Assembly (NCBI GenBank): GCA_934408585.1
Contig: CAKRVA010000001.1
Span: 372,001 to 436,000, forward strand
Reading direction: 5' to 3'
Source of the DNA: an uncultured Lachnospiraceae bacterium
Lineage (GTDB): Bacteria; Bacillota; Clostridia; Lachnospirales; Lachnospiraceae
Length of the DNA: 64,000 bases
Part shown: positions 50,511 to 59,588 of the stretch, piece by piece
Numbering within the stretch: the first letter of the stretch is position 1
Layout of the letters: each line of letters opens with the position of its first letter
Program-made: the position numbers and the translations under genes
Notes under the pieces: generated by a model
Database searches by the model: none
The model's input: the letters and a program-made list of their open reading frames with translations, nothing else
What the model was told of the DNA's origin: nothing

Positions 50511-52745
50511 TTAGATTCGAACAAGCTTGGCAAATGCTGCATACATAATCTTCTGACCGGCATCGTCAAAGTCTACGGTTACCTTATAATCTCTTGGTCC
50601 CGGTTCAATATCCAGCACAAATCCTTCCCCATATTTTACATGCTTTACACGGTCGCCTATATCATAGTCCGGTTTTCCTGCGGAAACATTCCCTACGCCC
50701 TTCGAAATGCCAAGTGCTCCAAAAGAACCGACTCCGCCACCTGCGATATATGGCTTATTTTCGATTGCCGTACGCTTTGGCATCGGTGTGGCGATTGGCT
50801 TATATTTCGGCGAAGGTATCTTGTTATCCATCAATTCTTCGGGAATTTCCTTAACAAACCGGCTGACCGCATTCATCTGTGTTTCTCCGCGAACCATACG
50901 CATCTTGGCATAGCAGAGTGTCAGGTCATCTTTTGCCCTGGTAATTCCAACATATGCCAGTCTTCGTTCCTCTTCCATTTCTGCGGAATCATCAGATGTA
51001 ATGGTCATATAACTCGGGAAAATTCCGTCTTCCATACCGGCAAGATACACATGGGAAAATTCCAACCCCTTGGCACTATGCAAGGTCATCAATAGCACTC
51101 GGTTATCATCCTCTTCCAAATGATCAATGTCTGCTACCAGTGCAACCTCTTCCAGGAACTGTCCCAGCGTCGGCATATCATTTTCTTCCTCATATGATGT
51201 AATCTTACTCAATAATTCCTCGATATTTTCAATACGGTTCTGAGCATCCTCTTCGTCATTTACATCCATCTCACGAATGTAGTCTGTCGTATCCAGGATA
51301 TCTTTCATAAGTCCTTTTAACCCATATGTCGGCAGACTGCTGCGAAATACCTGAATCATATTTACAAAGCCACGTATTTTCTCCGCTGCTTTTCCAATTC
51401 CGTTAATTTCATCGACACGGCATAACGCATCATAGAAACTGATTTCATGCATTTCGGCATAATCCTGCACCTTTGCAATCGTTGTCGCTCCAATTCCGCG
51501 TTTTGGGATGTTGATGATTCGTCTTACCGCCAGATCATCCCTTCCATTGTCAATGGTCTTCAAATAAGCAAGTAAATCCTTAATTTCTCTTCTGGCATAG
51601 AAGTTCGTTCCTCCTACGACGTCATAAGGGATTCCTTCTACCACAAAACGTTCCTCCAAAAGACGTGCCTGTGCATTGGTACGGAATAGTACCGCGCAAT
51701 CCCCCGCCTGTACTTCGCCATTTTTTACTTTCCGGCTTACATCATCAGCAATAAATTCCGCTTCTTCATATGCATTATCAAACTGTCGGAAATGAATACG
51801 GTTTCCGGCTCCCCGGTCCGTCCATAACGTCTTGCTTTTTCTTCCAACATTGTTTCGTATTACTGCATTTGCAGCATCTAACACATTCTGCGTAGAACGA
51901 TAATTCTGTTCCAGACGGATAACTGTTGCATCCGGATAAACCTTTTCAAAATCCAAAATATTCCGGATATTTGCACCACGGAATTTATAAATAGACTGGT
52001 CATCGTCACCCACAACGCAGATATTCCGGTGTCCTTCTGCCAGAAGGCGGATTAACTGGAACTGCGCGGTATTCGTATCCTGATATTCATCCACCATGAT
52101 GTATTTGAATCGACGCTGATAGCTTTCCAACACGTCCGGGCAGGTACGAAACAACTCTACGCAATTCATAATTAAGTCATCAAAATCCATAGCATTGCTT
52201 TTCTTCAGGATATTCTGATATTCCTTATAAGCAGCTGCAATCTTCTGCTTGCGAAAATCTCCCATGGTCTTAATATCATACTCATCCGGTTGTATCAATT
52301 CATCCTTTGCTGACGATATTGCCGAAAGAATTGTCCGCTCCTTCATCATTTTGGTATCAATCTGAAGTCTTTTGCAGATATCCTTCATAACGGACTTCTG
52401 ATCATCCGAATCGTAAATTGTAAAATTATTATCATACCCCAGCCGGTCTGCATATCTGCGAAGAATTCTTACGCAGGTAGAATGAAATGTGGTTACCCAG
52501 ATGCTGTCAGAACCCATTCCAACAAGGCGCTCCACACGCTCTTTCATTTCTCCGGCTGCCTTATTTGTAAAAGTAATTGCCATAATGTTATAAGCATTTA
52601 CGCCCAGTTCATCAATCAAATAGGCAATACGATGCGTAAGAACGCGTGTCTTACCGGAACCGGCTCCTGCAAGAAGTAATACCGGTCCTTCTGTCGTAAA
52701 TACACCTTTTTTCTGTTCTTCGTTTAATGTGTCATAAATGCTCAT
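50511..52745 (-). CDS. pcrA: ATP-dependent DNA helicase PcrA/UvrD
   Basis: The 744-residue SF1A helicase has the Walker A AGAGSGKTR (26-34), the DEYQD box (VDEYQDTN), QNYRST, VLFRTNAQAR, LMTLHSAKGLEF and VGITRAKDDL in order. A C-terminal Tudor-like region (DRVKHVKYGEGFVLDI) is typical of PcrA, which helps it bind RNA polymerase. It unwinds DNA 3' to 5' in repair and in removing RecA or stalled polymerases. Gene-poor flanks suggest a single-gene unit. Confidence 0.95.
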   Translation of the reverse strand: MSIYDTLNEEQKKGVFTTEGPVLLLAGAGSGKTRVLTHRIAYLIDELGVNAYNIMAITFTNKAAGEMKERVERLVGMGSDSIWVTTFHSTCVRILRRYADRLGYDNNFTIYDSDDQKSVMKDICKRLQIDTKMMKERTILSAISSAKDELIQPDEYDIKTMGDFRKQKIAAAYKEYQNILKKSNAMDFDDLIMNCVELFRTCPDVLESYQRRFKYIMVDEYQDTNTAQFQLIRLLAEGHRNICVVGDDDQSIYKFRGANIRNILDFEKVYPDATVIRLEQNYRSTQNVLDAANAVIRNNVGRKSKTLWTDRGAGNRIHFRQFDNAYEEAEFIADDVSRKVKNGEVQAGDCAVLFRTNAQARLLEERFVVEGIPYDVVGGTNFYARREIKDLLAYLKTIDNGRDDLAVRRIINIPKRGIGATTIAKVQDYAEMHEISFYDALCRVDEINGIGKAAEKIRGFVNMIQVFRSSLPTYGLKGLMKDILDTTDYIREMDVNDEEDAQNRIENIEELLSKITSYEEENDMPTLGQFLEEVALVADIDHLEEDDNRVLLMTLHSAKGLEFSHVYLAGMEDGIFPSYMTITSDDSAEMEEERRLAYVGITRAKDDLTLCYAKMRMVRGETQMNAVSRFVKEIPEELMDNKIPSPKYKPIATPMPKRTAIENKPYIAGGGVGSFGALGISKGVGNVSAGKPDYDIGDRVKHVKYGEGFVLDIEPGPRDYKVTVDFDDAGQKIMYAAFAKLVRI

Positions 52746-52776
52746 AATTAAGGCAAACTCCTGTTTTCATTTCCAA

Positions 52777-53544
52777 TTATTTCACTTCTTCAATATTGCT
52801 AAAAGTCCATGCATAAATGTTCAACTCCACAATTGGTGTTCCACAGTATGCACACACCTTGCTTCCAAGTCCTGTAATCGGAGCACCACAGTTTGGACAG
52901 TTGAGTCCTAGCGAATGGTCTGTTTCCTTTTCTACCATATTACGATCCTGTATATAAATCACACTGGTATTATATTTTGACTGGGTATATAATTCACTGC
53001 TTCCTGCAAGAAGCTTTCCGTTCCTATCGGTTTTCGTATAATAATACTGAAGTGCAGTCTGAAACGTAATAATACATCTTCCGTTTCTTTTCTTGTAATC
53101 CGCCAGTTCTGTGCGATGCAATTTGATTTCCTGATAGCTTTCACGTATTCCCGCATCTCTTAGCATGGAAATTTTCATGGCAAGTTTATCCTTTAATTCC
53201 TGCCCCCCCTCACTCAGAAGTGAAGCCTGCATTCCATTAATCGCTAACAGATAAGAAGTCAGGGCATTCTCTGCCCTGACTTTCATCTCATCATATTGAA
53301 ATTCAGGAAAATCCTTTTTTATTTTGGGCAAGTAAAGACTTGTCATAGCTGCAACAGATTTCGGAGATGTGGAACTTTCGAGTTCCACCTGCTTGAGTCC
53401 TTTCATAATGTCATCCGTTCCAAATGCCATATTGGAAAAGGACTGCACTTTCTTTTTTACCTTCCGGACAGTTACAACTACTGCCACAAAAATAACCAGG
53501 AAAACAATCGCACTAAATGTTATACCGATTGCTGATAAAGACAT
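52777..53544 (-). CDS. Membrane-anchored Tim44-like/zinc-ribbon protein
   Basis: The 255-residue protein has an N-terminal membrane helix (about 5-27), a central region (about 60-210) of the Tim44-like kind (FPEFQYDEMKVRAENALTSY, YTQSKYNTSVIYIQDRNMV) and a C-terminal zinc ribbon with CPNCGAPI and CAYCGTPI. It follows the SPFH-zinc-ribbon gene by 26 bases. Both ends carry Cys4 zinc motifs, so the two may act in one membrane-associated complex. No enzymatic role is known to me. Confidence 0.75.
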   Translation of the reverse strand: MSLSAIGITFSAIVFLVIFVAVVVTVRKVKKKVQSFSNMAFGTDDIMKGLKQVELESSTSPKSVAAMTSLYLPKIKKDFPEFQYDEMKVRAENALTSYLLAINGMQASLLSEGGQELKDKLAMKISMLRDAGIRESYQEIKLHRTELADYKKRNGRCIITFQTALQYYYTKTDRNGKLLAGSSELYTQSKYNTSVIYIQDRNMVEKETDHSLGLNCPNCGAPITGLGSKVCAYCGTPIVELNIYAWTFSNIEEVK

Positions 53545-53570
53545 ACTTCTCTCTCCCGTTATCTCAAATT

Positions 53571-54905
53571 CTACTGAATATCATTGTCATCAAATGGATC
53601 ACCGCACTCCGGACAGAATTTTGGTGGATTCTTAGGATCTTCCGGTTCCCATCCGCACTTGTCACACTTATACAAAGGGGCACCTGCCGGTTTCTTTGCT
53701 CCACACTCGGAACAGAACTTTCCTTTATTTACTGCACCACAGCTGCAAGTCCAGCCTGCTTCATCTGCTGGCTTTGGTGCTCCACATTCTGCACAGAATT
53801 TTCCGGTATTACCTGCTTTTCCGCAAGAACAGGTCCAGCCTGCTGCGGCTGCCTGAGGTGCTGCTGCCTGCTGAGGTGCAGCCTGCTGCTGTGCTCCGCC
53901 CATTGCAAAAAGGTTCTGAGCATTCATTCCACCTGCCATATTTGCCATGTTCATTCCTGCAAATGCCATCATAGGACCGGTAGAAGTATTTGCTGCTGCA
54001 GACTTCATAGCTTCTGCCTGAGCACCAACAAGTGTTGCTGCTGCCATATTCGGGTTACGAAGAACAGCACTCTTCTGAAGCTCTTTAATCATTGCTTCAT
54101 CTTCTTCAGATGCCTTCATGGTGTTGATACCGAAGGATACGATTTCAAGACCACGAAGCTGTGCCCATTTTTCAGAAAGAACTTCGTTTAACGCATCTGC
54201 CAGCTCCATCGTATGAGCAGGAACTGCACTGTAACGGATTCCCATTGCAGAAATCTTTGCAAATGCCGGCTGTAAAGCAGTCATCAACTCTGTCTTTAAC
54301 TGGCTGTCGATTTCACTTCTCTCATAATCGTTTACTACGTTACCGCATACATTGGTATAGAACAGAATCGGGTCAACAATGTGATAAGAATATTCACCAT
54401 TACAACGAATGGAAATATCAATATCAAGACCGATGTTTTCATCTACTACACGGAATGGAACCGGATTTGCTGTTCCATATTTGTTTCCCATAATTTCCTT
54501 TGTATTAAAGAAATAAACTCTCTGGTCTTTTGCGGTTTCTCCACCAAAGGTAAAACGCTTTCCAATGGTCGCAAAAGTCTTTTTAATATTTTCGCCCAGG
54601 CTTCCGCAGAACAAACTCGGCTCTGTAGAAGTATCATACTTAAATTCACCTGCTTCTGCACAGAATTCAACAACTTTTCCCTGATCAACAATAATCATAC
54701 ACTGTCCTTCATTAACAGCGATCACGGAACCATTGGAAATGATATTGTCTTCTCCTTTATTATTTCCGGCACCACGTCCCTGCTGCCGCTTATGTCCTTT
54801 CGTAACAAGTACGTCACTGTCTAAGGAATCACAGTAAAAATACTCTAACCACTGATCTGCTACCACGCCACCAACTGCGCTCTTAACAGCTTTAATCAAT
54901 CCCAT
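53571..54905 (-). CDS. SPFH-domain protein with C-terminal zinc ribbons (YdjI-like)
   Basis: The 444-residue protein has an SPFH/Band 7-like domain (about 30-280; GLDIDISIRCNGEYSYHIVDP), an Ala/Gln-rich linker (about 330-360) and three zinc ribbons at the C-terminus (CSCGKAGNTGKFCAECG, CSCGAVNKGKFCSECG, CDKCGWEP...CPECG). It corresponds to the YdjI/'virion core protein' group of Firmicutes, tied to envelope stress regions in Bacillus. It is transcribed from a promoter at 54953-54981 and precedes the Tim44-like gene. Confidence 0.88.
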   Translation of the reverse strand: MGLIKAVKSAVGGVVADQWLEYFYCDSLDSDVLVTKGHKRQQGRGAGNNKGEDNIISNGSVIAVNEGQCMIIVDQGKVVEFCAEAGEFKYDTSTEPSLFCGSLGENIKKTFATIGKRFTFGGETAKDQRVYFFNTKEIMGNKYGTANPVPFRVVDENIGLDIDISIRCNGEYSYHIVDPILFYTNVCGNVVNDYERSEIDSQLKTELMTALQPAFAKISAMGIRYSAVPAHTMELADALNEVLSEKWAQLRGLEIVSFGINTMKASEEDEAMIKELQKSAVLRNPNMAAATLVGAQAEAMKSAAANTSTGPMMAFAGMNMANMAGGMNAQNLFAMGGAQQQAAPQQAAAPQAAAAGWTCSCGKAGNTGKFCAECGAPKPADEAGWTCSCGAVNKGKFCSECGAKKPAGAPLYKCDKCGWEPEDPKNPPKFCPECGDPFDDNDIQ

Positions 54906-54952
54906 ATTTCTTTCCCTCCATTTTCTTCTCGAGTTATGTACTCACTTCTTCC

Positions 54953-54981
54953 ATTATACATATTTTGTCGTGTTATGTCTA
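54953..54981 (-). promoter_or_regulatory. Promoter of the SPFH/Tim44-like operon
   Basis: On the minus strand TAGACA (54976-54981) and TATAAT (54953-54958) are 17 bases apart, 47 bases upstream of the SPFH gene start. Confidence 0.7.
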
Positions 54982-55090
54982 TACATTTCCCCGTTCATCC
55001 ATTCACCATTTTCCTGAAACCTTCATAATATTAAACCATCACGATAACGCCATGCCACCCAAAAGGCATGTGCATCGACATGGAGGTATT

Positions 55091-56116
55091 ATGAAAAAGC
55101 AATCCAAAACAATCGCTACCCTTCTGCTTGTCAGCGCGGCGCTGTTCTCATTACTCATCGGCTGTTCCAAGGCAGAAACCGGCACTTCTGACAATGGTTC
55201 CAAAACCACGCAGGTAACTTTAAACGAAGTTGCACATTCCATCTTTTATGCTCCAATGTATGTTGCCATCGAGCAGGGATACTTTGAAGAAGAAGGCATT
55301 GACCTTACACTTGTTACCGGATTCGGCGCAGACAAAACAATGACCGCCGTTCTCACCGACGAAGCCGATATCGGTTTTATGGGAAGTGAATCTACCATCT
55401 ATACTTATGCAGGCGGTGCTTCCGATTATGTTGTTAATTTTGCCCAGCTTACACAGCGTGCCGGCAATTTCCTGGTTTCCAGAGAACCGATGGATGACTT
55501 TTCCTGGGATATGTTAAAAGGAAAAACCGTTCTTGGTGGAAGAGCCGGCGGTATGCCTGAAATGGTTTTCGAATTTATTCTGAAAAAGAATAACATTGAC
55601 CCGAAAGTGGATCTTACTATTGACCAGTCCATCGACTTTGGTTCTACTGCTGCCGCATTTTCCGGAAATCAAGGGGACTTTTCGGTCGAATTCGAGCCTC
55701 ATGCCACTTCCCTGGAAGAAAAAGGGGATGGCTACGTTGTTGCTTCTCTCGGTGAAAGCTCCGGCTACGTTCCCTATACGGCATTCAGTGCGAAAAAGAG
55801 CTATATTGATGCACATCCCGAAATCATCCAGGCATTTACCAACGCACTTCAAAAGGGCATGGACTATGTAAACAGCCATACTCCCGAAGAAATTGCCAAA
55901 GTCATTGCACCACAGTTTGAAGAAACTCCTCTTGAGACTGTTACGACCATTGTAAACCGCTATGCTTCCCAGGATACCTGGAAAGAAAATCTTATTTTTG
56001 AAGAAGATTCCTTCATGCTTTTGCAAAATATTCTTGAAGAATCCGGTGAACTTCCTGAGCGTGTTCCCTATGAAAAGCTCGTTACCACAACCTTTGCCAA
56101 AGAAGCTGCAAAATAA
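55091..56116 (+). CDS. NMT1/SsuA-type substrate-binding lipoprotein, orphan
   Basis: The 341-residue protein has a lipoprotein signal peptide with lipobox LIGC (Cys25) and an NMT1/THI5-like binding domain (APMYVAIEQGYFEEEGIDLT, GFMGSESTIYTYAGG, GGMPEMVFEFILKKN). Such proteins bind nitrate, sulfonates, thiamine precursors or similar small molecules for an ABC importer. No permease or ATPase gene is next to it. GGAGG is 4 bases before ATG 55091; the frame is open for 42 codons upstream without a signal peptide, so the later start is right. Confidence 0.88.
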   Translation: MKKQSKTIATLLLVSAALFSLLIGCSKAETGTSDNGSKTTQVTLNEVAHSIFYAPMYVAIEQGYFEEEGIDLTLVTGFGADKTMTAVLTDEADIGFMGSESTIYTYAGGASDYVVNFAQLTQRAGNFLVSREPMDDFSWDMLKGKTVLGGRAGGMPEMVFEFILKKNNIDPKVDLTIDQSIDFGSTAAAFSGNQGDFSVEFEPHATSLEEKGDGYVVASLGESSGYVPYTAFSAKKSYIDAHPEIIQAFTNALQKGMDYVNSHTPEEIAKVIAPQFEETPLETVTTIVNRYASQDTWKENLIFEEDSFMLLQNILEESGELPERVPYEKLVTTTFAKEAAK

Positions 56117-56147
56117 GAACCTTCTTATATATAAAAATCAATATACT

Positions 56148-56187
56148 AAAAAAGGAATCGGTTCCTTCGTGGAACAGATTCCTTTTG
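56148..56187. terminator. Bidirectional terminator between the 55091 and 56197 genes
   Basis: AAAAAGGAATC-GGTTCC pairs with GGAAC-AGATTCCTTTT around a TTCG-type loop, flanked by A on one side and T on the other, so it can stop both converging transcripts. Confidence 0.85.
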
Positions 56188-56196
56188 TTACTTCTG

Positions 56197-56877
56197 CTAT
56201 GCTTCTTCTTTTTTCTCTTTTGGTGCTTTTTCCTTAGCCGGCTTTTCTTTCGGAGCCTTCTCCGGAGCCGTTTCCTTTTTGCCTGCAATTTCCTTATAAT
56301 TGTCTACGAGTTTTTCTAATAAAAGCTTTTTAACATAGACATCATATCCAATCATAAAAATAAAGGAAAACATTTGAAGAATTTCCTTATCCTCTTCAGG
56401 AACATCCGTAAAGGTGTTCTGGGAAATTTCAAATTTTTCTACAATATCTTTTTTCAAATCATCAATTCTTTCCTGTTCCATGCTGAAAACTTCTTCATAA
56501 ATACTGGAAAGATTCAACTGACCGCCTTTTTGAAAATACCGCTCGGCAAGAGGTCCTAACAATGTCTGAATATCGTTAATCGAAAGCATTCCCTTGCAAT
56601 AATAGATAAATATCAGCATCAGGATATGCTCTTTGCTATACTTTTTCTTTACCGGAGGTGGAAGCAAATCATTCTTTGCATAGTTGTTAATCATTGTTTT
56701 TGTAAGAATCTTGTCCTCATCCGGTTTTCTTGTCGTAGAGCGAAGTTTGCGCTCCATAAAAGTAGTCACCTGATCCATATACAAATCAATATTGGGAATA
56801 TCCTCCAGCTTAATACTCTGGATTCTGCCAATGCTCTCCAATATGCTGTTTAATAAATCATCTTTATCTATAGTCAT
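56197..56877 (-). CDS. DUF1836 protein
   Basis: The roughly 226-residue protein matches DUF1836: TKTMINNYAKNDLLPPPVKK and YSKEHILMLIFIYYCKGMLS are its signature, which has the look of a MerR-like helix-turn-helix. The C-terminal tail is rich in Lys, Glu, Ala and Pro (about 200-226). The family is common in Firmicutes; its function is unsettled, though a DNA-binding role fits the fold. The start is put at ATG 56877, 4 to 6 bases after GAGGTG. Confidence 0.88.
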   Translation of the reverse strand: MTIDKDDLLNSILESIGRIQSIKLEDIPNIDLYMDQVTTFMERKLRSTTRKPDEDKILTKTMINNYAKNDLLPPPVKKKYSKEHILMLIFIYYCKGMLSINDIQTLLGPLAERYFQKGGQLNLSSIYEEVFSMEQERIDDLKKDIVEKFEISQNTFTDVPEEDKEILQMFSFIFMIGYDVYVKKLLLEKLVDNYKEIAGKKETAPEKAPKEKPAKEKAPKEKKEEA

Positions 56878-57034
56878 CTCGCACCTCACATTTATATCTA
56901 ATTATATAGTATTTAAAACCACATGACAAGTATTCTTCTTCTATATATTTTTCTATGGACTTTAAAGCTTTAATATGGTAAAATTGCACTGTGCGAATAT
57001 GTTATGACTTAGTATTAGTCAGGAGGTATTTCTT

Positions 57035-57322
57035 ATGAATAAAAAAATACAAACAGAAGCCGTAGATCATTTATTTGAAGCAATCCTTTGTCTGAAATCA
57101 AAGGAAGAATGTTATAGCTTTTTTGAAGATTTATGCACAGTAAATGAGCTTCTTTCTCTTTCCCAGAGATATGAAGTTGCTTCCATGTTAAAAGATCATA
57201 AAACCTATTTGGAAATTGCAGAAAAGACCGGTGCATCCACTGCAACCATCAGCCGTGTAAACCGTTCCCTGAACTATGGAAATGACGGTTATGAACTCGT
57301 ATTTTCCAGATTAGAATCTTAA
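57035..57322 (+). CDS. yerC: TrpR-like protein YerC/YecD
   Basis: The 95-residue protein is of the TrpR superfamily type found in Firmicutes as YerC: LCTVNELLSLSQRYEVASML, then KTYLEIAEKTGASTATISRV as the helix-turn-helix. It is not a true tryptophan repressor by motif; the regulated genes are unknown in general. AGGAGG is 8 bases before the ATG. It is convergent with the M23-like gene, and both share the terminator at 57352-57379. Confidence 0.9.
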   Translation: MNKKIQTEAVDHLFEAILCLKSKEECYSFFEDLCTVNELLSLSQRYEVASMLKDHKTYLEIAEKTGASTATISRVNRSLNYGNDGYELVFSRLES

Positions 57323-57351
57323 TTCTCAGATGGATAACTGACGAAACAGCA

Positions 57352-57379
57352 AAACGGATAGGCAACTGCCTATCCGTTT
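57352..57379. terminator. Bidirectional terminator overlapping the end of the M23-like gene
   Basis: AAACGGATAGGCA (57352-57364) and TGCCTATCCGTTT (57367-57379) form a 13-bp stem with a two-base loop. The right arm contains the stop codon and last codons of the minus-strand gene. Confidence 0.85.
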
Positions 57380-58149
57380 ATTTCTATCATTGACATCGGG
57401 TCAATATACTCTTCATTCTGCATAATCTGATAACCAAGCTCCTGATTATCTTCTCCAACCGTAAAGAGAATATATTCCTTTCCCAGGCTGTCTCCTGTTT
57501 TCACAAGAGGATCACCGCTATTGCGGTAAACAGAGCAATATCCGTTTCCATGGTCAATAATAATTTTGTTTCCAAATTGCTGGTCAGCATCCACACTTAA
57601 TACCGTTCCGGTTCCGGTAGATACTACGTTAATTCCTGAAGATGCTGTAAATTTCAGCATTGGAGCATCTTCATCTGTTGTTTCTTCCATCGTTGCTGTT
57701 CCGCTTAACGGGAAGCCTTTTGGTAACGCGTTCTCACTCTCTTCCTGGGAAAGTGCATCCTCTGTGGCAACCTTTTTACTTACGGTCTCACTAAGTACGG
57801 TTATTTTGCTGGTTAATGTTGCATTTTCTACTGTCAGCGATTCATTTTCATCTGTAAGGTCATTAATCTGACCAATCTGTTCAATCATTTTTGCTCTTGC
57901 ATCTTTAATGGTTATCGTATCATATATCATCCGACAAACAATAAACACAAACAGAACAAACAACGCAATCGCTACAGCTTCTATAACAGCTGCACTAATG
58001 ACATGCTGCTTAATCACACCATCCGTCTTCTCCGTAACAAAAATCAAAGCAAATTTGCTCTTCCGCTTCGGTCTTTCCGGGGTAGGCGTTTCCGGTGTCT
58101 GTGGCGTGGAATTCTCCTGCACCACATTCTCTGTATTTGATTGTTCCAT
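57370..58149 (-). CDS. Membrane-anchored M23/LytM-like protein, probably inactive
   Basis: The 259-residue protein has a Pro/Thr-rich cytoplasmic N-terminus (about 1-30), one membrane helix (about 48-72), a coiled coil (about 75-115) and a C-terminal domain of M23/LytM fold (GTGTVLSVDADQQFGNKIII and IDHGNGYCSVYR). The catalytic HxH of active enzymes (HLHFE) is replaced by LGYQIM, and the first His-Asp pair is not complete. It is thus likely a structural or regulatory LytM factor like SpoIIQ or EnvC, not an endopeptidase. Confidence 0.75.
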   Translation of the reverse strand: MEQSNTENVVQENSTPQTPETPTPERPKRKSKFALIFVTEKTDGVIKQHVISAAVIEAVAIALFVLFVFIVCRMIYDTITIKDARAKMIEQIGQINDLTDENESLTVENATLTSKITVLSETVSKKVATEDALSQEESENALPKGFPLSGTATMEETTDEDAPMLKFTASSGINVVSTGTGTVLSVDADQQFGNKIIIDHGNGYCSVYRNSGDPLVKTGDSLGKEYILFTVGEDNQELGYQIMQNEEYIDPMSMIEING

Positions 58150-58229
58150 AATTTACACCTCCGGTCAATTAGGGTCATTCTACCATAATTTTCTAAATTA
58201 CACAACTTTTATTGCGAAAAAGAAATGCC

Positions 58230-58258
58230 TTTACAATTAAGAAGTCCTGTGATATTCT
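58230..58258 (+). promoter_or_regulatory. Promoter of the cold-shock gene
   Basis: TTTACA (58230-58235) and an extended -10 TGATATTCT (TATTCT at 58253-58258) are 17 bases apart. The start near 58265 gives a leader of about 50 bases. Confidence 0.65.
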
Positions 58259-58313
58259 GAATTTGTTACAGATAGTAACAGTACTATTATTTATTTTCTT
58301 GGAGGTATCTACA

Positions 58314-58514
58314 ATGAACAAAGGTACAGTAAAATGGTTTAACAACCAAAAAGGTTACGGTTTCATCTCTGATGAAGCAGGCAATGATGTATTCGTACAT
58401 TACTCAGGATTAAACATGGAAGGCTTCAAGTCTCTTGAAGAAGGAGCTGCTGTTGAGTTCGAAGTAGTAAATGGCGAAAAAGGACCTCAGGCTGTAAACG
58501 TAACAAAGTTATAA
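58314..58514 (+). CDS. csp: Cold-shock protein
   Basis: The 66-residue protein is a single cold-shock domain with RNP1 KGYGFI (13-18) and RNP2 VFVHY (26-30). It binds single-stranded RNA and DNA and serves as an RNA chaperone. GGAGG is 8 bases before ATG 58314; an open frame upstream to 58212 is not part of the gene. It has its own promoter and terminator. Confidence 0.97.
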   Translation: MNKGTVKWFNNQKGYGFISDEAGNDVFVHYSGLNMEGFKSLEEGAAVEFEVVNGEKGPQAVNVTKL

Positions 58515-58623
58515 TTCCTGCTTAGGAGTTCATAACACATTAATTCAGTAACACGATGTGCCTGTTCTTAAATATAATGATTATATTTTATTTAGAATTT
58601 GCTATTGTTTTAAGGAATTAAGG

Positions 58624-58656
58624 AAAATCCCCATCTTTGTGGATGGGGATTTTTTT
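58624..58656 (+). terminator. Terminator after the cold-shock gene
   Basis: AAAATCCCCATC (58624-58635) and GATGGGGATTTT (58642-58653) form a 12-bp stem followed by T. The A-rich 5' arm allows use from the other strand too, after the HisA-like gene. Confidence 0.85.
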
Positions 58657-58687
58657 GTACGCTCTTTTCTTCTCACTTGATATCCTA

Positions 58688-59455
58688 TTATAATACTGCT
58701 ACTTTCTCAAAGCTGATATTTCCCCCAAACAAATCCAATGCACTTCCTATCGTTACATCAATCTTTTCTTTGCCAAGCACACGAATTTTTTCCAAATCTT
58801 CATAATTGTGTACTCCGCCTGCATAGGTTGCCGGAATCGGACAGCTCCGTCCCATCAGCTCTACAAGCTCCTCTTCTATTCCTGCCGCTTTTCCTTCCAC
58901 ATCCACTGCATGAATCAGGAACTCATCGCAAAAAGCCGACAATTCGCATATGGTTTTTTCCTCCAGCCTGACATCCGTATATTTCTGCCAGCGGTCTGTC
59001 ACAATATAATAAGCATCATCTTTTTTCCGGCAGCTCAAATCCAGAACAAGATGCTCTTTTCCAACTGTTTTTAACATTTCCTGCAATCTCTCTTTATGAA
59101 GTCTGCCCTGTGAAAAAACATATGAAGTTACAATCACATGGGAAGCACCTGCTTCGAGATACTCCAATGCATTTCCGGGCTGGATTCCTCCACCGATTTG
59201 CAAGCCACCTGGATATACATTCAAAGCCTGCATTGCCTGTTTTTTCGTCGCCTCAAAATATTCTGAAGACGCTGGATTTAATAAAATAATATGTCCGCCT
59301 TTTAAATTTTTATCACGGTAAAGTTTTGCAAAAAAAGTGGCATCCTGCTCGGATACGAAATTTTCTGCCGCCGAATTTCCTTCGTCCTGAAGGCTTCCTC
59401 CTACAATCTGTTTTACCTTTCCGTTATGAATATCAATGCATGGTCTGAATTTCAT
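58688..59455 (-). CDS. hisA: HisA-like isomerase of eukaryotic (HIS6) type
   Basis: The 255-residue protein has a TIM-barrel of the HisA type: FRPCIDIHNGKVKQIVGGSL at the start with the catalytic Asp, GGLQIGGGIQ with the phosphate loop, VLDLSCRKKDDAYYI in the second half and YAGGVHNYEDL. The sequence FRPCIDIHNGKV is closer to the yeast HIS6 branch than to the usual bacterial HisA. It would convert ProFAR to PRFAR in histidine synthesis. It stands alone, far from other his genes in this window. Confidence 0.88.
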   Translation of the reverse strand: MKFRPCIDIHNGKVKQIVGGSLQDEGNSAAENFVSEQDATFFAKLYRDKNLKGGHIILLNPASSEYFEATKKQAMQALNVYPGGLQIGGGIQPGNALEYLEAGASHVIVTSYVFSQGRLHKERLQEMLKTVGKEHLVLDLSCRKKDDAYYIVTDRWQKYTDVRLEEKTICELSAFCDEFLIHAVDVEGKAAGIEEELVELMGRSCPIPATYAGGVHNYEDLEKIRVLGKEKIDVTIGSALDLFGGNISFEKVAVL

Positions 59456-59588
59456 TGTTCCATTCCTTTTTATTATTTTTTCAATGTTTTTTACAGTATA
59501 GCATATTTTCTTTTTCTTGGGACATACTATCTTCAGAACTGTATATTTGCAGTTTTAAAAAAGAAACAGGAAATAAAAGGAGGACATT

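Noticed and set aside
53517..54191. Plus-strand Cys-rich frame of 224 codons
   Set aside because: It is the complement of the Ala-rich and zinc-ribbon codons of the SPFH gene.
54965..55090. N-terminal extension of the NMT1-like lipoprotein
   Set aside because: The 42 extra residues would bury the signal peptide; GGAGG and the lipobox support the start at 55091.
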